In this document: positions 1 to 8,603 of the stretch, piece by piece
Layout: every line of letters starts with the position of its first letter
Numbering within the stretch: position 1 is the first letter of the stretch
Source of the DNA: UBA4312 sp002394635
GTDB lineage: Bacteria; Bacillota_I; Bacilli_A; Erysipelotrichales; Erysipelotrichaceae
DNA length: 64,000 nt
Assembly (NCBI GenBank): GCA_946539765.1
Contig: CAMNHO010000010.1
Location: forward strand, 1-64,000
Direction of reading: 5' to 3'
Program-made: the position numbers and the translations under genes
The notes under the pieces: generated by a model
What the model was told of the DNA's origin: nothing
Database searches by the model: none
The model's input: the letters and a program-made list of their open reading frames with translations, nothing else

Positions 1-66
1 CGTTTACACAATTACGAAACCTCTATTGATACGGAATCGAAAAAGAAAGGTGCCGGTACACAGTGA
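1..66 (+). CDS. Possible C-terminal end of a truncated gene
   Basis: Frame 1 is open from the window edge to a TGA at 64-66 and would give a 21-residue polar, lysine-rich tail ending KKKGAGTQ. Such basic tails often close membrane or ribosome-associated proteins, but nothing here identifies a family. Only the edge location and the open frame support it, and a 21-codon open stretch is common by chance. Confidence 0.3.
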   Translation, partial: RLHNYETSIDTESKKKGAGTQ

Positions 67-114
67 TATCAAAACTGAAAATGTGGAATCCTGGTTTCCT
101 CGTTGCAGGTATAT

Positions 115-143
115 AAAAAAGAATGGTTTCTTATCAGAACCAT
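115..143 (-). terminator. Intrinsic terminator after TatD gene
   Basis: Read on the minus strand, ATGGTT pairs with AACCAT (arms 138-143 and 123-128) and is followed by a run of six T. It lies about 10 nt past the tatD stop. Confidence 0.7.
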
Positions 144-153
144 CCCATAACTT

Positions 154-930
154 CTATAGATGAAAGAATGCCAAAGTGTTTTCTAACACCTGTTTTCGAC
201 ATTCTTCTTTTTTTATACCTTTGACTAAGGCCAGTGTCTCCACCACATATTCCACGTTCACTGGCACATTCGGATTCTTTAGCCCTTTGACACCTCTTGG
301 CAGTAAGTACGGGGCATCTGTTTCCACCATGATCCGGTCCATCGGTATACTCTGAAGAGCCTCCAACAGATCCTGGTTTCTTCTGGTATCATTGATCCAG
401 CCGGTCACACCGAACATGCAGCCCAGCTTCAGATATTTCTCGGCCGTTTCTCTGTTTCCTGTATAACAATGGACGACCGCTCTTTGGGCCTGCTGCGGAT
501 ATTTTTTCAAGACTTCAAAGAAATCATCCGAAGCTTCGCGTTCATGCAGAAACAAAGGCAGATTGAGTTCTTTGGCCAGCTTGATCTGTTCTTCAAACCA
601 GTGTAGCTGGACTTCTTTACGGGAAAACATCCGGTCATAGTCCAACCCACATTCTCCGATAGCTACGACATTGGGATTACCCTTCGCAAGTTCTCGTAAA
701 GTACCAATTGTATATTCATCACAGCTTTTGGCATCATGAGGATGCACACCGACGGTACAATATACATCCCGGTTCTCTTTTGTATACGCATCCGCCTGAA
801 TGGAACTGGGGATTGAACTGCCGGTAATGATGATTCCAACTTCATTCAGTCGTGCCTGGGAAACAACCAAAGTTTCAATCTTACGAAATTGTTTGCTGAA
901 TAAATTCACACCGATATCTATATATTGCAT
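154..930 (-). CDS. TatD family metal-dependent hydrolase/DNase
   Basis: A 258-residue TIM-barrel amidohydrolase of the TatD family, cytosolic metal-dependent 3'-5' deoxyribonucleases implicated in DNA repair and turnover. Visible family landmarks are the N-terminal IDIGVNL stretch (the first family metal pair HxH is replaced by D-x-G here), GVHPHD, the conserved GECGLDYDR with its metal-binding Glu, FLHER, VVHCYTG, and the C-terminal METDAPYLLPR with the catalytic Asp. The ATG at 930 is preferred over an in-frame ATG at 951 because AGAGGATAGAG precedes it at normal SD distance, while nothing SD-like precedes 951. The first metal pair reads as D rather than H at one position, so activity is inferred from the other motifs. 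It is transcribed divergently from the glycosidase gene. Confidence 0.9.
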   Translation of the reverse strand: MQYIDIGVNLFSKQFRKIETLVVSQARLNEVGIIITGSSIPSSIQADAYTKENRDVYCTVGVHPHDAKSCDEYTIGTLRELAKGNPNVVAIGECGLDYDRMFSRKEVQLHWFEEQIKLAKELNLPLFLHEREASDDFFEVLKKYPQQAQRAVVHCYTGNRETAEKYLKLGCMFGVTGWINDTRRNQDLLEALQSIPMDRIMVETDAPYLLPRGVKGLKNPNVPVNVEYVVETLALVKGIKKEECRKQVLENTLAFFHL

Positions 931-987
931 CTCTCTATCCTCTTTCTTCATTTATGATACAATAGTACCACAAAAGGAGTATTGTCT

Positions 988-2409
988 ATGTATCATAAAA
1001 CACTAAAACCTTTCCCGAAAGATTTTCTTTGGGGTGCCAGCACCAGTGCCTATCAGGTAGAGGGTGCCAATTTAATAGACGGAAAAGGACCATCCTGTCA
1101 GGATGTAAAAAAAGTGCCGGAAGGTACTTCGGATCTGACAGTCTGTTCCGATCACTATCATCACTATAAAGAAGATATCGCCTTGATGGCTGAAATGGGA
1201 TTTAAAGCTTATCGTTTCTCGATTGCCTGGACAAGGATCCTGCCAGATGGCTATGGTGCCATCAATCCGAAGGGCATCCAGTTCTACAGCAATCTGATCG
1301 ATGAATGCTTGAAATACGGCATAGAACCGATCGTCACCATGTTTCATTTCGATATGCCAGCCAAACTGGATGAACTGGGTTCCTGGTCCAACCGTAAAAG
1401 TGTAGACTGGTTTGTCAACTATGCACGGATCTTGTTTGAAAACTATGGAGATCGGGTCAAATACTGGCTGACGATCAATGAACAAAATATGCTGACACTA
1501 GTAGGTAAGGTCATCGGAACGTTACATATACCGGAAGGCTGCACCAATGAAATCAAAGAAATCTACCAGCAGAACCACCATATGATGGTCGCTCAGGCTA
1601 AGACTATGGAACTTTGTCATATCATGCTTCCAAACGCAAAAATCGGTTCCGCTCCGAACATTTCTTTAATCTATCCGGCCTCCTGTAAACCCGAGGATAT
1701 CCTGGCCGCACAGAACTTCAATGCCATCCGTAACTGGTTCTATCTTGATATGGTCGTCTTTGGCCGTTACAACGATCTGGTGTGGGCGTATTTGCAGGAA
1801 AACGATGCTCTTCCGACAATGGAAGATGGCGATATGGATTCCTTCAAGAATGCGCATCCGGACTTTATCGGTTTTAATTATTACAATACAGGTACGGTAC
1901 AAGATTGCCGACCGGATGCCATCATTGGAGAGCAGGCTGTCAGCCAGCAGGAAAATGAGACCGTTCCGGGACTGTATGCGCCTTATAAAAATCCGCATTT
2001 GCCAAGAACGGAATTTGGATGGGAAATCGATCCGGTGGGCTTACGTGCCACAGCCCGGGAAATCTATTCTCGCTACCATTTACCTTTGTTGATTACTGAA
2101 AATGGATTGGGGGCATACGATACATTAACTGAAGATGGAAAAGTGCATGATCCTTACCGAATTGAATACTTACGCAAGCACATTGAACAAATCCGGGAAG
2201 TCATTGCGGATGGAGTTGATATGATGGGATACAATCCATGGTCTGCCATCGATCTGATTTCTACGCATGAAGGGATGCGAAAACGGTATGGATTCATCTA
2301 TGTGGATCGGGATGAATTTGATCTGAAGACATTAAAAAGAGTTCGGAAGGATTCCTTCTTTTGGTACAAAAAGGTCATTGCGACCAATGGAGACGATTTA
2401 AAAGACTAG
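988..2409 (+). CDS. 6-phospho-beta-glucosidase, GH1
   Basis: A 473-residue glycoside hydrolase family 1 enzyme expected to cleave phosphorylated beta-glucosides (for example cellobiose-6P or salicin-6P) delivered by a PTS. The catalytic acid/base Glu165 sits in TINEQ (most relatives have NEP) and the nucleophile Glu371 in ITENG. The phosphate-binding triad of the 6-phospho subgroup, S-x6-K-x-Y, is present at S425, K432 and Y434, which favours a phospho-substrate over a free disaccharide. AAAGGAG at 973-979 gives 8 nt spacing to the ATG at 988; an upstream in-frame TTG at 982 would sit only 2 nt from it. No PTS gene is adjacent, so the transporter must be encoded elsewhere. A hairpin terminator overlaps the stop. 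Confidence 0.93.
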   Translation: MYHKTLKPFPKDFLWGASTSAYQVEGANLIDGKGPSCQDVKKVPEGTSDLTVCSDHYHHYKEDIALMAEMGFKAYRFSIAWTRILPDGYGAINPKGIQFYSNLIDECLKYGIEPIVTMFHFDMPAKLDELGSWSNRKSVDWFVNYARILFENYGDRVKYWLTINEQNMLTLVGKVIGTLHIPEGCTNEIKEIYQQNHHMMVAQAKTMELCHIMLPNAKIGSAPNISLIYPASCKPEDILAAQNFNAIRNWFYLDMVVFGRYNDLVWAYLQENDALPTMEDGDMDSFKNAHPDFIGFNYYNTGTVQDCRPDAIIGEQAVSQQENETVPGLYAPYKNPHLPRTEFGWEIDPVGLRATAREIYSRYHLPLLITENGLGAYDTLTEDGKVHDPYRIEYLRKHIEQIREVIADGVDMMGYNPWSAIDLISTHEGMRKRYGFIYVDRDEFDLKTLKRVRKDSFFWYKKVIATNGDDLKD

Positions 2410-2428
2410 TGAGCTAGTCTTTTTTTAT
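2405..2428 (+). terminator. Terminator of the GH1 gene
   Basis: GACTAG, loop TGAG, CTAGTC and seven T. It lies inside the last codons of the convergent EamA gene, so the two genes end tail-to-tail with a shared hairpin. Confidence 0.75.
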
Positions 2429-3272
2429 TATTGATGACATATTTGAAGACCGCAATACCGATAATCAGTACATAGCCGATCACACTGTATCGGTCCGGTA
2501 TTTCAGAAAAGAATAAAAATCCCCATAATGCCGCAAATAAAACCTGTACATAATCAAAGACAGAGATTTTCGCTGCTGGTGCATAGGTATACGCTGCCGT
2601 GATATTCAACTGGGCAATGGAAGCACATGTGCCGGCCAATAAAAGACAAAACCATTGGCCCAATGACATAGGAGCATGCCCGGTAAGAATAAAAGGAACG
2701 CATAGGATCGTAGAAAAGGCAGAAAAGAACAAAACAATCACTGGCCCTCTTTCTCCGGACTGTCCCAGCTTTCTGACAAAAGTATACGCTGTTCCGGAGG
2801 TAAATCCTCCAAATAACGCAATACAAGCACCGAAAGAGGCAATGGAAGCCGACGGTTTGATCACAAAAGCAGCGCCAATCAAGGCAATGATAACACTGAA
2901 TATGTCGATTCTTTTCGGTTTCTCCCTCAATAGGAATATAGACATAAGGATTGCGAAGAACGGGGACATCTTGTTGAGCATATTGGCATCGGCAATGCCA
3001 ATATGATCGATGGCCCAGAAGTTACAAATAATGCCCATGGATCCAAAAAAACTGCGATAAAAGAGATTTTTCCAGGATGTCTTTTTCACATGAAATCCTT
3101 CTGGTGTTCTGGCCAGGATCACAAAGGCGACACCTACCGCAATCAGATTTCGGAAAAAAGCCTTTTGAAATGTCGGGATATCCCCGGCCAGACGCACAAA
3201 GATCGACATCAGAGAAAAGAACAATGCCGACAGTAATATATGAAAGATGCCTCGTTTAATATCGTTTTTCAC
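2406..3272 (-). CDS. EamA/DMT family transporter
   Basis: A 288-residue polytopic membrane protein of the drug/metabolite transporter superfamily, with two EamA repeats and about ten predicted helices (for example ILLSALFFSLMSIFV near the N terminus and VIGYVLIIGIAVFKYVI near the C terminus). Members export amino acids, metabolites or nucleotide precursors; the substrate cannot be read from sequence. The frame begins at a GTG at 3270-3272. No SD precedes it; instead TATAAT (minus strand, 3280-3285) ends 7 nt upstream, which predicts a leaderless transcript. If that is wrong, the next Met is residue 22, inside the first helix, which would truncate it. It ends 3 bp inside the GH1 stop. Confidence 0.85.
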   Translation of the reverse strand: MKNDIKRGIFHILLSALFFSLMSIFVRLAGDIPTFQKAFFRNLIAVGVAFVILARTPEGFHVKKTSWKNLFYRSFFGSMGIICNFWAIDHIGIADANMLNKMSPFFAILMSIFLLREKPKRIDIFSVIIALIGAAFVIKPSASIASFGACIALFGGFTSGTAYTFVRKLGQSGERGPVIVLFFSAFSTILCVPFILTGHAPMSLGQWFCLLLAGTCASIAQLNITAAYTYAPAAKISVFDYVQVLFAALWGFLFFSEIPDRYSVIGYVLIIGIAVFKYVINNKKRLAH

Positions 3273-3279
3273 GAGGAGT

Positions 3280-3285
3280 ATTATA
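3280..3285 (-). promoter_or_regulatory. -10 box 7 nt before EamA GTG
   Basis: Perfect TATAAT on the minus strand. The start of transcription predicted from it coincides with the GTG start codon. The -35 region is poor. Confidence 0.45.
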
Positions 3286-3292
3286 GCACAAA

Positions 3293-3332
3293 ACGGACTA
3301 AAAAAACGAGTTATGCTCGTTTTTTAGTCCGT
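3293..3332. terminator. Long hairpin terminator of the lipoprotein pair
   Basis: ACGGACTAAAAAA-CGAG and CTCG-TTTTTTAGTCCGT form an almost perfect 17-bp stem with loop TTATG. Read on the minus strand, the inner ACGAG/CTCGT stem is followed by seven T. It overlaps the lipoprotein stop and separates that operon from the EamA promoter. Confidence 0.8.
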
Positions 3333-3731
3333 TTTTGTCAACGTAAATGTATCTCCTTCTTTTAGGCCATCCAGTCGACTATCTGTAATTTTTACGATGG
3401 CCTGGTCTTCTTCCAAATTGATCGTTCCTTCAAGATCATCATTGAAAAATTCTAAACCTTTGCAGTTTAAATGCCCGAAGATTTGATCCTGGTCAATCTC
3501 GCCGGTCTGAAGATGAACAAGGTAGGTCCCTTTTTCCTCTTCATCAAATTTTACGGTCAGCGTCGTTTCGGATGTATCCTGAAAGGTACCGATAAAAGCG
3601 GTATAGTCACTGTCTTCGATCGTTACTTCCTCCAGGTCTACCGGATCCTGGGGTTGATCTTTGACTTTCGTCTGGGTCGAGCAGCCGATCAGCAAAACAG
3701 ATAATAAACAATAGAATATTTTTTTCGTCAT
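3324..3731 (-). CDS. Small lipoprotein of unknown function
   Basis: A 135-residue protein with a lipoprotein signal: MTKKIFYCLLSVL then lipobox LIGC with Cys17 as lipidated residue. The mature part is acidic (DQPQDPVDLEEV...) and predicted to be mostly beta-strand, with alternating hydrophobic patterns such as TLTVKF, YLVHL and AIVKI. No family was recognised. GGAGG at the end of the upstream gene supplies its ribosome site, and only one base separates the two genes, so it is translated from the same mRNA as the preceding lipoprotein and probably acts with it on the outer face of the membrane. Confidence 0.8.
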   Translation of the reverse strand: MTKKIFYCLLSVLLIGCSTQTKVKDQPQDPVDLEEVTIEDSDYTAFIGTFQDTSETTLTVKFDEEEKGTYLVHLQTGEIDQDQIFGHLNCKGLEFFNDDLEGTINLEEDQAIVKITDSRLDGLKEGDTFTLTKTD

Positions 3732-3732
3732 A

Positions 3733-4509
3733 TCATCCCTCCTTGTTTCGATAGTAGTATTGGTCCGGGTAACGGGAACTCAATACGATAGAGTCCTCCC
3801 TTAATGTAAAAATATACTGCCAGGAATCACTCGCATTCGCTGTGGCAACCGTATGCGAAGAATCGGTAAACACTGCTTCATAGTCAGTATGGAACATCGA
3901 ATTGCCTTGTTCTGTATAATTACTGTAGGTCAATCGCACCGAGGTGTCGGTTACCTCATGGACAACGATCGTGGCTCCGTTATCGGCTGTCCATGTGCCG
4001 ATCCAAGGATCTGTGGATGCCTCTGGTTCCTCGGCAGCTACCTGACGCAAGGCTTCTTCTAATGCCCTTTGTTCCCAGTCTTTATAGGGGTCCAGCGATC
4101 CAAAGTCATAGATTACATGATTTGGATCAATATATCGGATCATGTGGTTGTCTTTAAAGTACAGACGGTGTTCTTCCGTCCCGTCATAGATAAACGCAAA
4201 TAAGAATACCCCATCATGATAATAGTATTCCCGGGTATATTTCCATCCATCCGTGCCGGCATCTACGACTACCTTGATATCCGCCTGAGTCGGTGTATAG
4301 TAACATTGTTTGATCCATTGGATCTGCTGTTCCAGTTCTTCCGGTGTGATGGTAAAGGTCTTTTCTTCTTTTTTCTTTTCTTTAACTGGTTTCTTTTCTT
4401 CTTTGGTGCCGACTTCCGCAAGCTGTTGGTCAGAGGCTGGCTGCATCTGGCAAGCACTGATAGTTAATACCATCATGAAACAAAGAAACAAAAGGCAGGT
4501 GCGTTTCAT
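3733..4509 (-). CDS. Lipoprotein of unknown function
   Basis: A 258-residue exported lipoprotein: hydrophobic MKRTCLLFLCFMMVL, lipobox TISAC (Cys20), then a highly charged lysine/glutamate linker (about residues 34-52) that probably spaces the globular part from the membrane. The C-terminal half (about 165-258) reads like a compact beta domain beginning WIGTWTADNGATIVVH, a lipocalin-like or calycin-like strand pattern also seen in other Firmicute lipoproteins; that similarity is an impression from the strand pattern only. First gene of a two-lipoprotein unit on the minus strand; no enzyme motif is visible. Confidence 0.8.
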   Translation of the reverse strand: MKRTCLLFLCFMMVLTISACQMQPASDQQLAEVGTKEEKKPVKEKKKEEKTFTITPEELEQQIQWIKQCYYTPTQADIKVVVDAGTDGWKYTREYYYHDGVFLFAFIYDGTEEHRLYFKDNHMIRYIDPNHVIYDFGSLDPYKDWEQRALEEALRQVAAEEPEASTDPWIGTWTADNGATIVVHEVTDTSVRLTYSNYTEQGNSMFHTDYEAVFTDSSHTVATANASDSWQYIFTLREDSIVLSSRYPDQYYYRNKEG

Positions 4510-4594
4510 GGGCTGGCTCCTTCATCTTTTCTTAACCTTATCATGTTTTTCCTCAAGAAAAAAGACGACTTATCAATTCTTTTAAGAGTCTATG

Positions 4595-4609
4595 ATAGGT
4601 AATTCCTAT
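4595..4609. repeat. Small inverted repeat upstream of the metF promoter
   Basis: ATAGG and CCTAT arms around TAATT, ending 10 bp before the -35 box of the methionine operon, flanked by two copies of TATGAT. It is placed where an operator could sit; no known methionine regulator site is matched. Confidence 0.3.
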
Positions 4610-4619
4610 GATGGAATTG

Positions 4620-4648
4620 TTGTTCTTAGTTTAGAGTCCGTTTATAAT
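4620..4648 (+). promoter_or_regulatory. Promoter of the metF-metH operon
   Basis: TTGTTC (4620-4625), 17 bp, TATAAT (4643-4648). The predicted leader is only about 20 nt, too short for an S-box or T-box, so control must be by other means. Confidence 0.65.
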
Positions 4649-4672
4649 TTTTATCAAAGGATGGTATGAATT

Positions 4673-5536
4673 ATGAAAATCATCGATATAATCAATCAAA
4701 ATGAAATTACGATTTCCTTCGAGGTCTTTCCCCCGAAAACATCTAACAAATATCCGGCGGTGGAACAGGCCGCCAGCCAAATTGCGGCCCTGCACCCAGA
4801 TTTTATGAGTGTAACCTATGGAGCCGGTGGTGGCACCAGTGAGTATACAGCTAATATTGCCGCCTCTTTACAAAATAAGCATGGGACACCGGTATTAGCC
4901 CATCTGACCTGTGTTTCCAGTACCCGAGAACATGTTCACCATATGCTGGAGCATTATCAGAGCATTGGGATCGAGAACATCATGGCATTACGAGGAGATA
5001 TCCCCTCCAATGGATCTATCTGCCATGATTATCACCATGCTTCCCAGCTGATCCGGGAAATCAAGGCAATCAATCCGGACATTTGTATCGGGGCAGCCTG
5101 TTATCCGGAAGGTCACGTGGAATGTACATATCAGTCGGATGATATCCGGTATTTAAAGGAGAAAGTAGAGGCCGGTTGTGATTTTTTAACAACCCAGATG
5201 TTCTTTGACAACAACATTCTCTATAACTTTCTCTATAAGATCCAAAAAGCCGGCATCCATGTACCGGTGGTTGCCGGGATCATGCCTATTACCAATGTCC
5301 GGCAGGTGGCTAACAGTGTGGCTATGTCCGGTTCTTCGATGCCTTATCGTTTCCGCAACATGGTGGATCGTTTCGGCCATGATGAAAAGAAAATGGCCCA
5401 GGCCGGTGTTATTTATGCCACAGAGCAGATCATCGATCTGATTGCCAACGGTGTCAATCATATTCATGTCTATTCCATGAATAAACCCCATATCGCCGCT
5501 GGTATTATGAACAGTTTGTCGGAGATCATCCGATGA
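4673..5536 (+). CDS. metF: 5,10-methylenetetrahydrofolate reductase
   Basis: A 287-residue flavoprotein TIM barrel that reduces methylene-THF to methyl-THF, the methyl donor for MetH encoded two genes downstream. Diagnostic segments are ISFEVFPPKT near the N terminus with the catalytic Glu, SVTYGAGG, AHLTC, MALRGD (FAD contact), GAACYPEGH, FLTTQMFFDN, and GIMPITN. Length matches the bacterial single-domain form with no regulatory extension. AAAGGATGG precedes the ATG. The stop overlaps the next start by four bases (ATGA), showing translational coupling to the activation-domain gene and a dedicated methyl-THF to methionine operon. Confidence 0.95.
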   Translation: MKIIDIINQNEITISFEVFPPKTSNKYPAVEQAASQIAALHPDFMSVTYGAGGGTSEYTANIAASLQNKHGTPVLAHLTCVSSTREHVHHMLEHYQSIGIENIMALRGDIPSNGSICHDYHHASQLIREIKAINPDICIGAACYPEGHVECTYQSDDIRYLKEKVEAGCDFLTTQMFFDNNILYNFLYKIQKAGIHVPVVAGIMPITNVRQVANSVAMSGSSMPYRFRNMVDRFGHDEKKMAQAGVIYATEQIIDLIANGVNHIHVYSMNKPHIAAGIMNSLSEIIR

Positions 5537-6186
5537 TCGAAGTACAACGAAAGGAAATCTACCGCTATCTGGGATATCGAAAGATCCAGCCTACCCAGCA
5601 GATCGATCGTATGATCGATGCTTGTATGGAACAAATGGAGAAGGTACTAGAACCCAAACACAACATGGTTTTCTATCCTGTATCTTTTCCTGAAAAGGAT
5701 CGGATCATCATTGGCCCGATGCATATTACCAGTAAAGGTTTGTATAGGAATCTGCAAAATTGTGACCAAGTCGTATTGATGGCTGCCACCATCGGAATGG
5801 GCATCGATCGTCTGATCCGGCGGGCAGAGATCCTGAATATGGTGGAAGCTGCCATTTACCAGGCAGCTGGTGCTGCTTATATTGAAGCGTATTGTGATCA
5901 GATCAATCAAGACCTGATTACCGCACAGAAAGCCAAAGGCAAAACATGCCGCCCGCGGTTTTCACCTGGATATGGCGATTTCTCCCTATCCTATCAAACA
6001 TATTTCCGGGATCTTTTAGATATGCCAAGGACAGTAGGCATCAGCTTGACTGAATCTTTACTGATGATCCCCAGTAAATCCGTAACCGCTGTTATCGGAA
6101 TCAGTTCCGATGAAAAAATAGCAGAGATACAAGGTTGTGCCTCTTGTTTGCAAGCTGATCGATGTATGTATAAGGAGGAATTATGA
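5533..6186 (+). CDS. Free-standing methionine synthase activation domain
   Basis: A 217-residue protein resembling the C-terminal AdoMet-binding activation domain of cobalamin-dependent methionine synthase, here as a separate polypeptide. The signature RFSPGYGDFSL (around residues 138-148), which contacts AdoMet in MetH, is intact. It ends with CASCLQADRC, a small cysteine cluster found in other stand-alone versions. Expected role: donate a methyl from AdoMet to cob(II)alamin in MetH when the cofactor is oxidised, in cooperation with a reductase. It overlaps metF by four bases and metH by four bases, so the three products are made in step. Confidence 0.88.
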   Translation: MIEVQRKEIYRYLGYRKIQPTQQIDRMIDACMEQMEKVLEPKHNMVFYPVSFPEKDRIIIGPMHITSKGLYRNLQNCDQVVLMAATIGMGIDRLIRRAEILNMVEAAIYQAAGAAYIEAYCDQINQDLITAQKAKGKTCRPRFSPGYGDFSLSYQTYFRDLLDMPRTVGISLTESLLMIPSKSVTAVIGISSDEKIAEIQGCASCLQADRCMYKEEL

Positions 6187-8576
6187 AGACACTATTAGAA
6201 AGACTGGGTAAAGAATGGTTATTCTGTGATGGAGCCACCGGAACGATCCTGCAACAGAAACACCTTCAGGGTGGTGAACTGCCGGAAACATGGAACCTTG
6301 ATCGTCCCGATGATATTCTAGATGTATATACCGGTTACTTAGAAGCCGGATGCGATATTTTCAACACCAATACATTCGGTGCCAACCGTTTGAAGTTCCC
6401 GGATACGCTGGAAGATATCGTCACAGCAGCAGTCGAACTGGCTAAACAGGCACGCAGGAAAACGCATCGAGAAGATGCCTATATCGCTTTGAATATCGGT
6501 CCGACCGGTAAGCTGTTGGAACCGATGGGCGACCTTCCTTTTGAAACAGCTGTGGATATTTTCGGTGAAGTCGTACGGTATGGAACCAAAGCCGGGGCGG
6601 ATCTGGTCTTGATTGAAACGATGTCAGATAGCTATGAAGCCAAGGCAGCCATTTTAGCAGCTAAGGAAAACTGTGATCTGCCGGTTTGTATCACCAATAT
6701 CTACGATGCTAAAGGCAAGCTGCTGACCGGTGGTACGGTGGATTCCACCGTAGCTATGCTTGAAGGGTTACGCGTAGATGGACTGGGTGTAAACTGTGGC
6801 TTAGGCCCTTTACAAATGATGGATGTGGTCCGTCGTCTGAGCGCGGTGGCTTCGGTTCCGATCTTTGTCAATCCGAATGCCGGTTTGCCCCGTACTGAAA
6901 ACGGACAAACCATTTATGATGTCACACCGGAAGTTTTTTCCGACTATATGGCCCAGATGGCTGATCTAGGTGTACAGGTGCTGGGTGGATGTTGTGGAAC
7001 AACACCGGAGCATATTCGACAGACCATTGCCAAATGCAGGAATAAACCATTCCATCCGATTACCAAGAAGAACACAACATGGGTGTCCTCTTTTTCCGAT
7101 GCGGTGGAAATCGGAAAAAAACCGGTGATTATCGGGGAGCGGATCAATCCGACCGGAAAGAAGCGGTTCAAGGAAGCTCTGCGAAACAACGATATGGAAT
7201 ATATATTAAAAGAAGGTTTACAGCAGGAACAGGCTGGCGCAAAGATTTTGGATGTTAATGTTGGCTTACCGGAAATTGACGAACCAGCTATGATGGAACA
7301 AGTCGTCACGCGTCTGCAATCCATCACCGGTCTTCCTCTACAGATCGATACATCCAATTTTACAGCCATGGAAAAAGCCTTTCGGATCTATAACGGAAAA
7401 CCGATGGTCAACTCCGTCAACGGAACCCGTGAAAGCATGGAGCATGTCTTCCCTCTGGTACAGAAATATGGGGGTGTTGTCGTAGCCCTGACTCTGGATG
7501 AGCAAGGCATCCCGAAAACGGCACAAGGGCGTGTGGATATTGCCCGCAACATCTGCCAGGAAGCTCAAAAATATGGAATTGATAAGAAGGACCTTGTGTT
7601 TGACCCTCTGGCAATGACGATTTCCTCGGATACCTCCGGTGCGGTTACCACATTAAGCGCCTTACGAAAAATCAAGGACGAGCTGCAGGCCCATACCATC
7701 TTAGGAGTTTCTAATATTTCTTTTGGTCTACCTCATCGTGAGATCATCAATGCCAACTTCTTTACCATGGCCATTCAGAATGGTTTATCGTGTGCCATCA
7801 TCAATCCGGGCAACGAGCCGATGATGCGGGCCTATCGAGCCAGTCTGGCCTTATTGGATATGGATGAAAACTGCATGGATTATATTGAAGCCTATGCCAC
7901 TATGCCCGATGATATCTCCGGTACAGCCCAGGCTGCCAAGGCCAAATTACCGTCTGATTCGGATGTCACTTTACAGGAGGCCATCGAACGAGGCTTAAGT
8001 GAAAGTGCTTCCCTGGCCATGAAAAAGGAACTAGAAACCAAAGAGGCTTTGCAGATCATCAACGACCAGCTGATCCCGGCTTTGGATATTGTGGGAAAAG
8101 GGTTTGAAAAGGGAACGATCTTCCTTCCTCAGCTTTTAATGAGTGCCGAGGCAGCAAAAGCCGCTTTTCAGGTTGTCAAGGAGTCCATGCGCGGCCAGCC
8201 TCAGCAGATCAAAGGTCGGATCATCCTGGCTACCGTGAAAGGAGATATCCACGATATCGGAAAAAATATTGTAAAGGTCATGTTGGAAAACTATGGCTAT
8301 GATGTCCTGGATCTAGGAAAAGATGTGGATCCGCAAGTTATTGTGGATACAGCCATCGAAGAAAATATCAAACTGGTAGGTCTCAGTGCTCTGATGACCA
8401 CAACTGTTGTCAGCATGGAAGAAACCATCCGGTTATTAAAGGAAAAGAAACCCGATACGTTGACTGTTGTCGGCGGGGCTGTGATGACCCAGGAATATGC
8501 TGATGCGATTGGAGCGGATTGTTATGCAAAGGATGCGATGGCCACCGTTCGTTACGCCGATTCTGTCTTTCAATAA
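6183..8576 (+). CDS. metH: Cobalamin-dependent methionine synthase lacking the activation domain
   Basis: A 797-residue cytosolic enzyme that transfers the methyl group of methyl-THF to homocysteine via B12. Domain order: homocysteine-binding domain (about 1-285) with zinc ligands Cys204 (GVNCGLGP) and the CC pair in GGCCGTT; pterin-binding domain (about 310-565; VIIGERINPTGKK, DVNVGLPEID, PLQIDTSNF); four-helix cap (about 585-670); B12-binding Rossmann domain (about 675-797) with the lower axial His in GDIHDIGKN. The usual C-terminal activation domain is absent and is supplied by the gene just upstream. GGAGG precedes the ATG inside that gene. No metE-like alternative is in the window. Confidence 0.95.
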   Translation: MKTLLERLGKEWLFCDGATGTILQQKHLQGGELPETWNLDRPDDILDVYTGYLEAGCDIFNTNTFGANRLKFPDTLEDIVTAAVELAKQARRKTHREDAYIALNIGPTGKLLEPMGDLPFETAVDIFGEVVRYGTKAGADLVLIETMSDSYEAKAAILAAKENCDLPVCITNIYDAKGKLLTGGTVDSTVAMLEGLRVDGLGVNCGLGPLQMMDVVRRLSAVASVPIFVNPNAGLPRTENGQTIYDVTPEVFSDYMAQMADLGVQVLGGCCGTTPEHIRQTIAKCRNKPFHPITKKNTTWVSSFSDAVEIGKKPVIIGERINPTGKKRFKEALRNNDMEYILKEGLQQEQAGAKILDVNVGLPEIDEPAMMEQVVTRLQSITGLPLQIDTSNFTAMEKAFRIYNGKPMVNSVNGTRESMEHVFPLVQKYGGVVVALTLDEQGIPKTAQGRVDIARNICQEAQKYGIDKKDLVFDPLAMTISSDTSGAVTTLSALRKIKDELQAHTILGVSNISFGLPHREIINANFFTMAIQNGLSCAIINPGNEPMMRAYRASLALLDMDENCMDYIEAYATMPDDISGTAQAAKAKLPSDSDVTLQEAIERGLSESASLAMKKELETKEALQIINDQLIPALDIVGKGFEKGTIFLPQLLMSAEAAKAAFQVVKESMRGQPQQIKGRIILATVKGDIHDIGKNIVKVMLENYGYDVLDLGKDVDPQVIVDTAIEENIKLVGLSALMTTTVVSMEETIRLLKEKKPDTLTVVGGAVMTQEYADAIGADCYAKDAMATVRYADSVFQ

Positions 8577-8580
8577 AACA

Positions 8581-8603
8581 GATGCAGCTTTTAAGGCTGC
8601 ATC
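8581..8603. terminator. Shared terminator, metH and ECF S gene
   Basis: GATGCAGC / GCTGCATC stem with a 7-nt loop, T-rich on both sides. The minus-strand gene stops inside the hairpin. Confidence 0.75.

Noticed and set aside
4510..4672. Possible SAM or T-box riboswitch before metF
   Set aside because: Predicted leader is about 20 nt and no S-box or T-box core is present.
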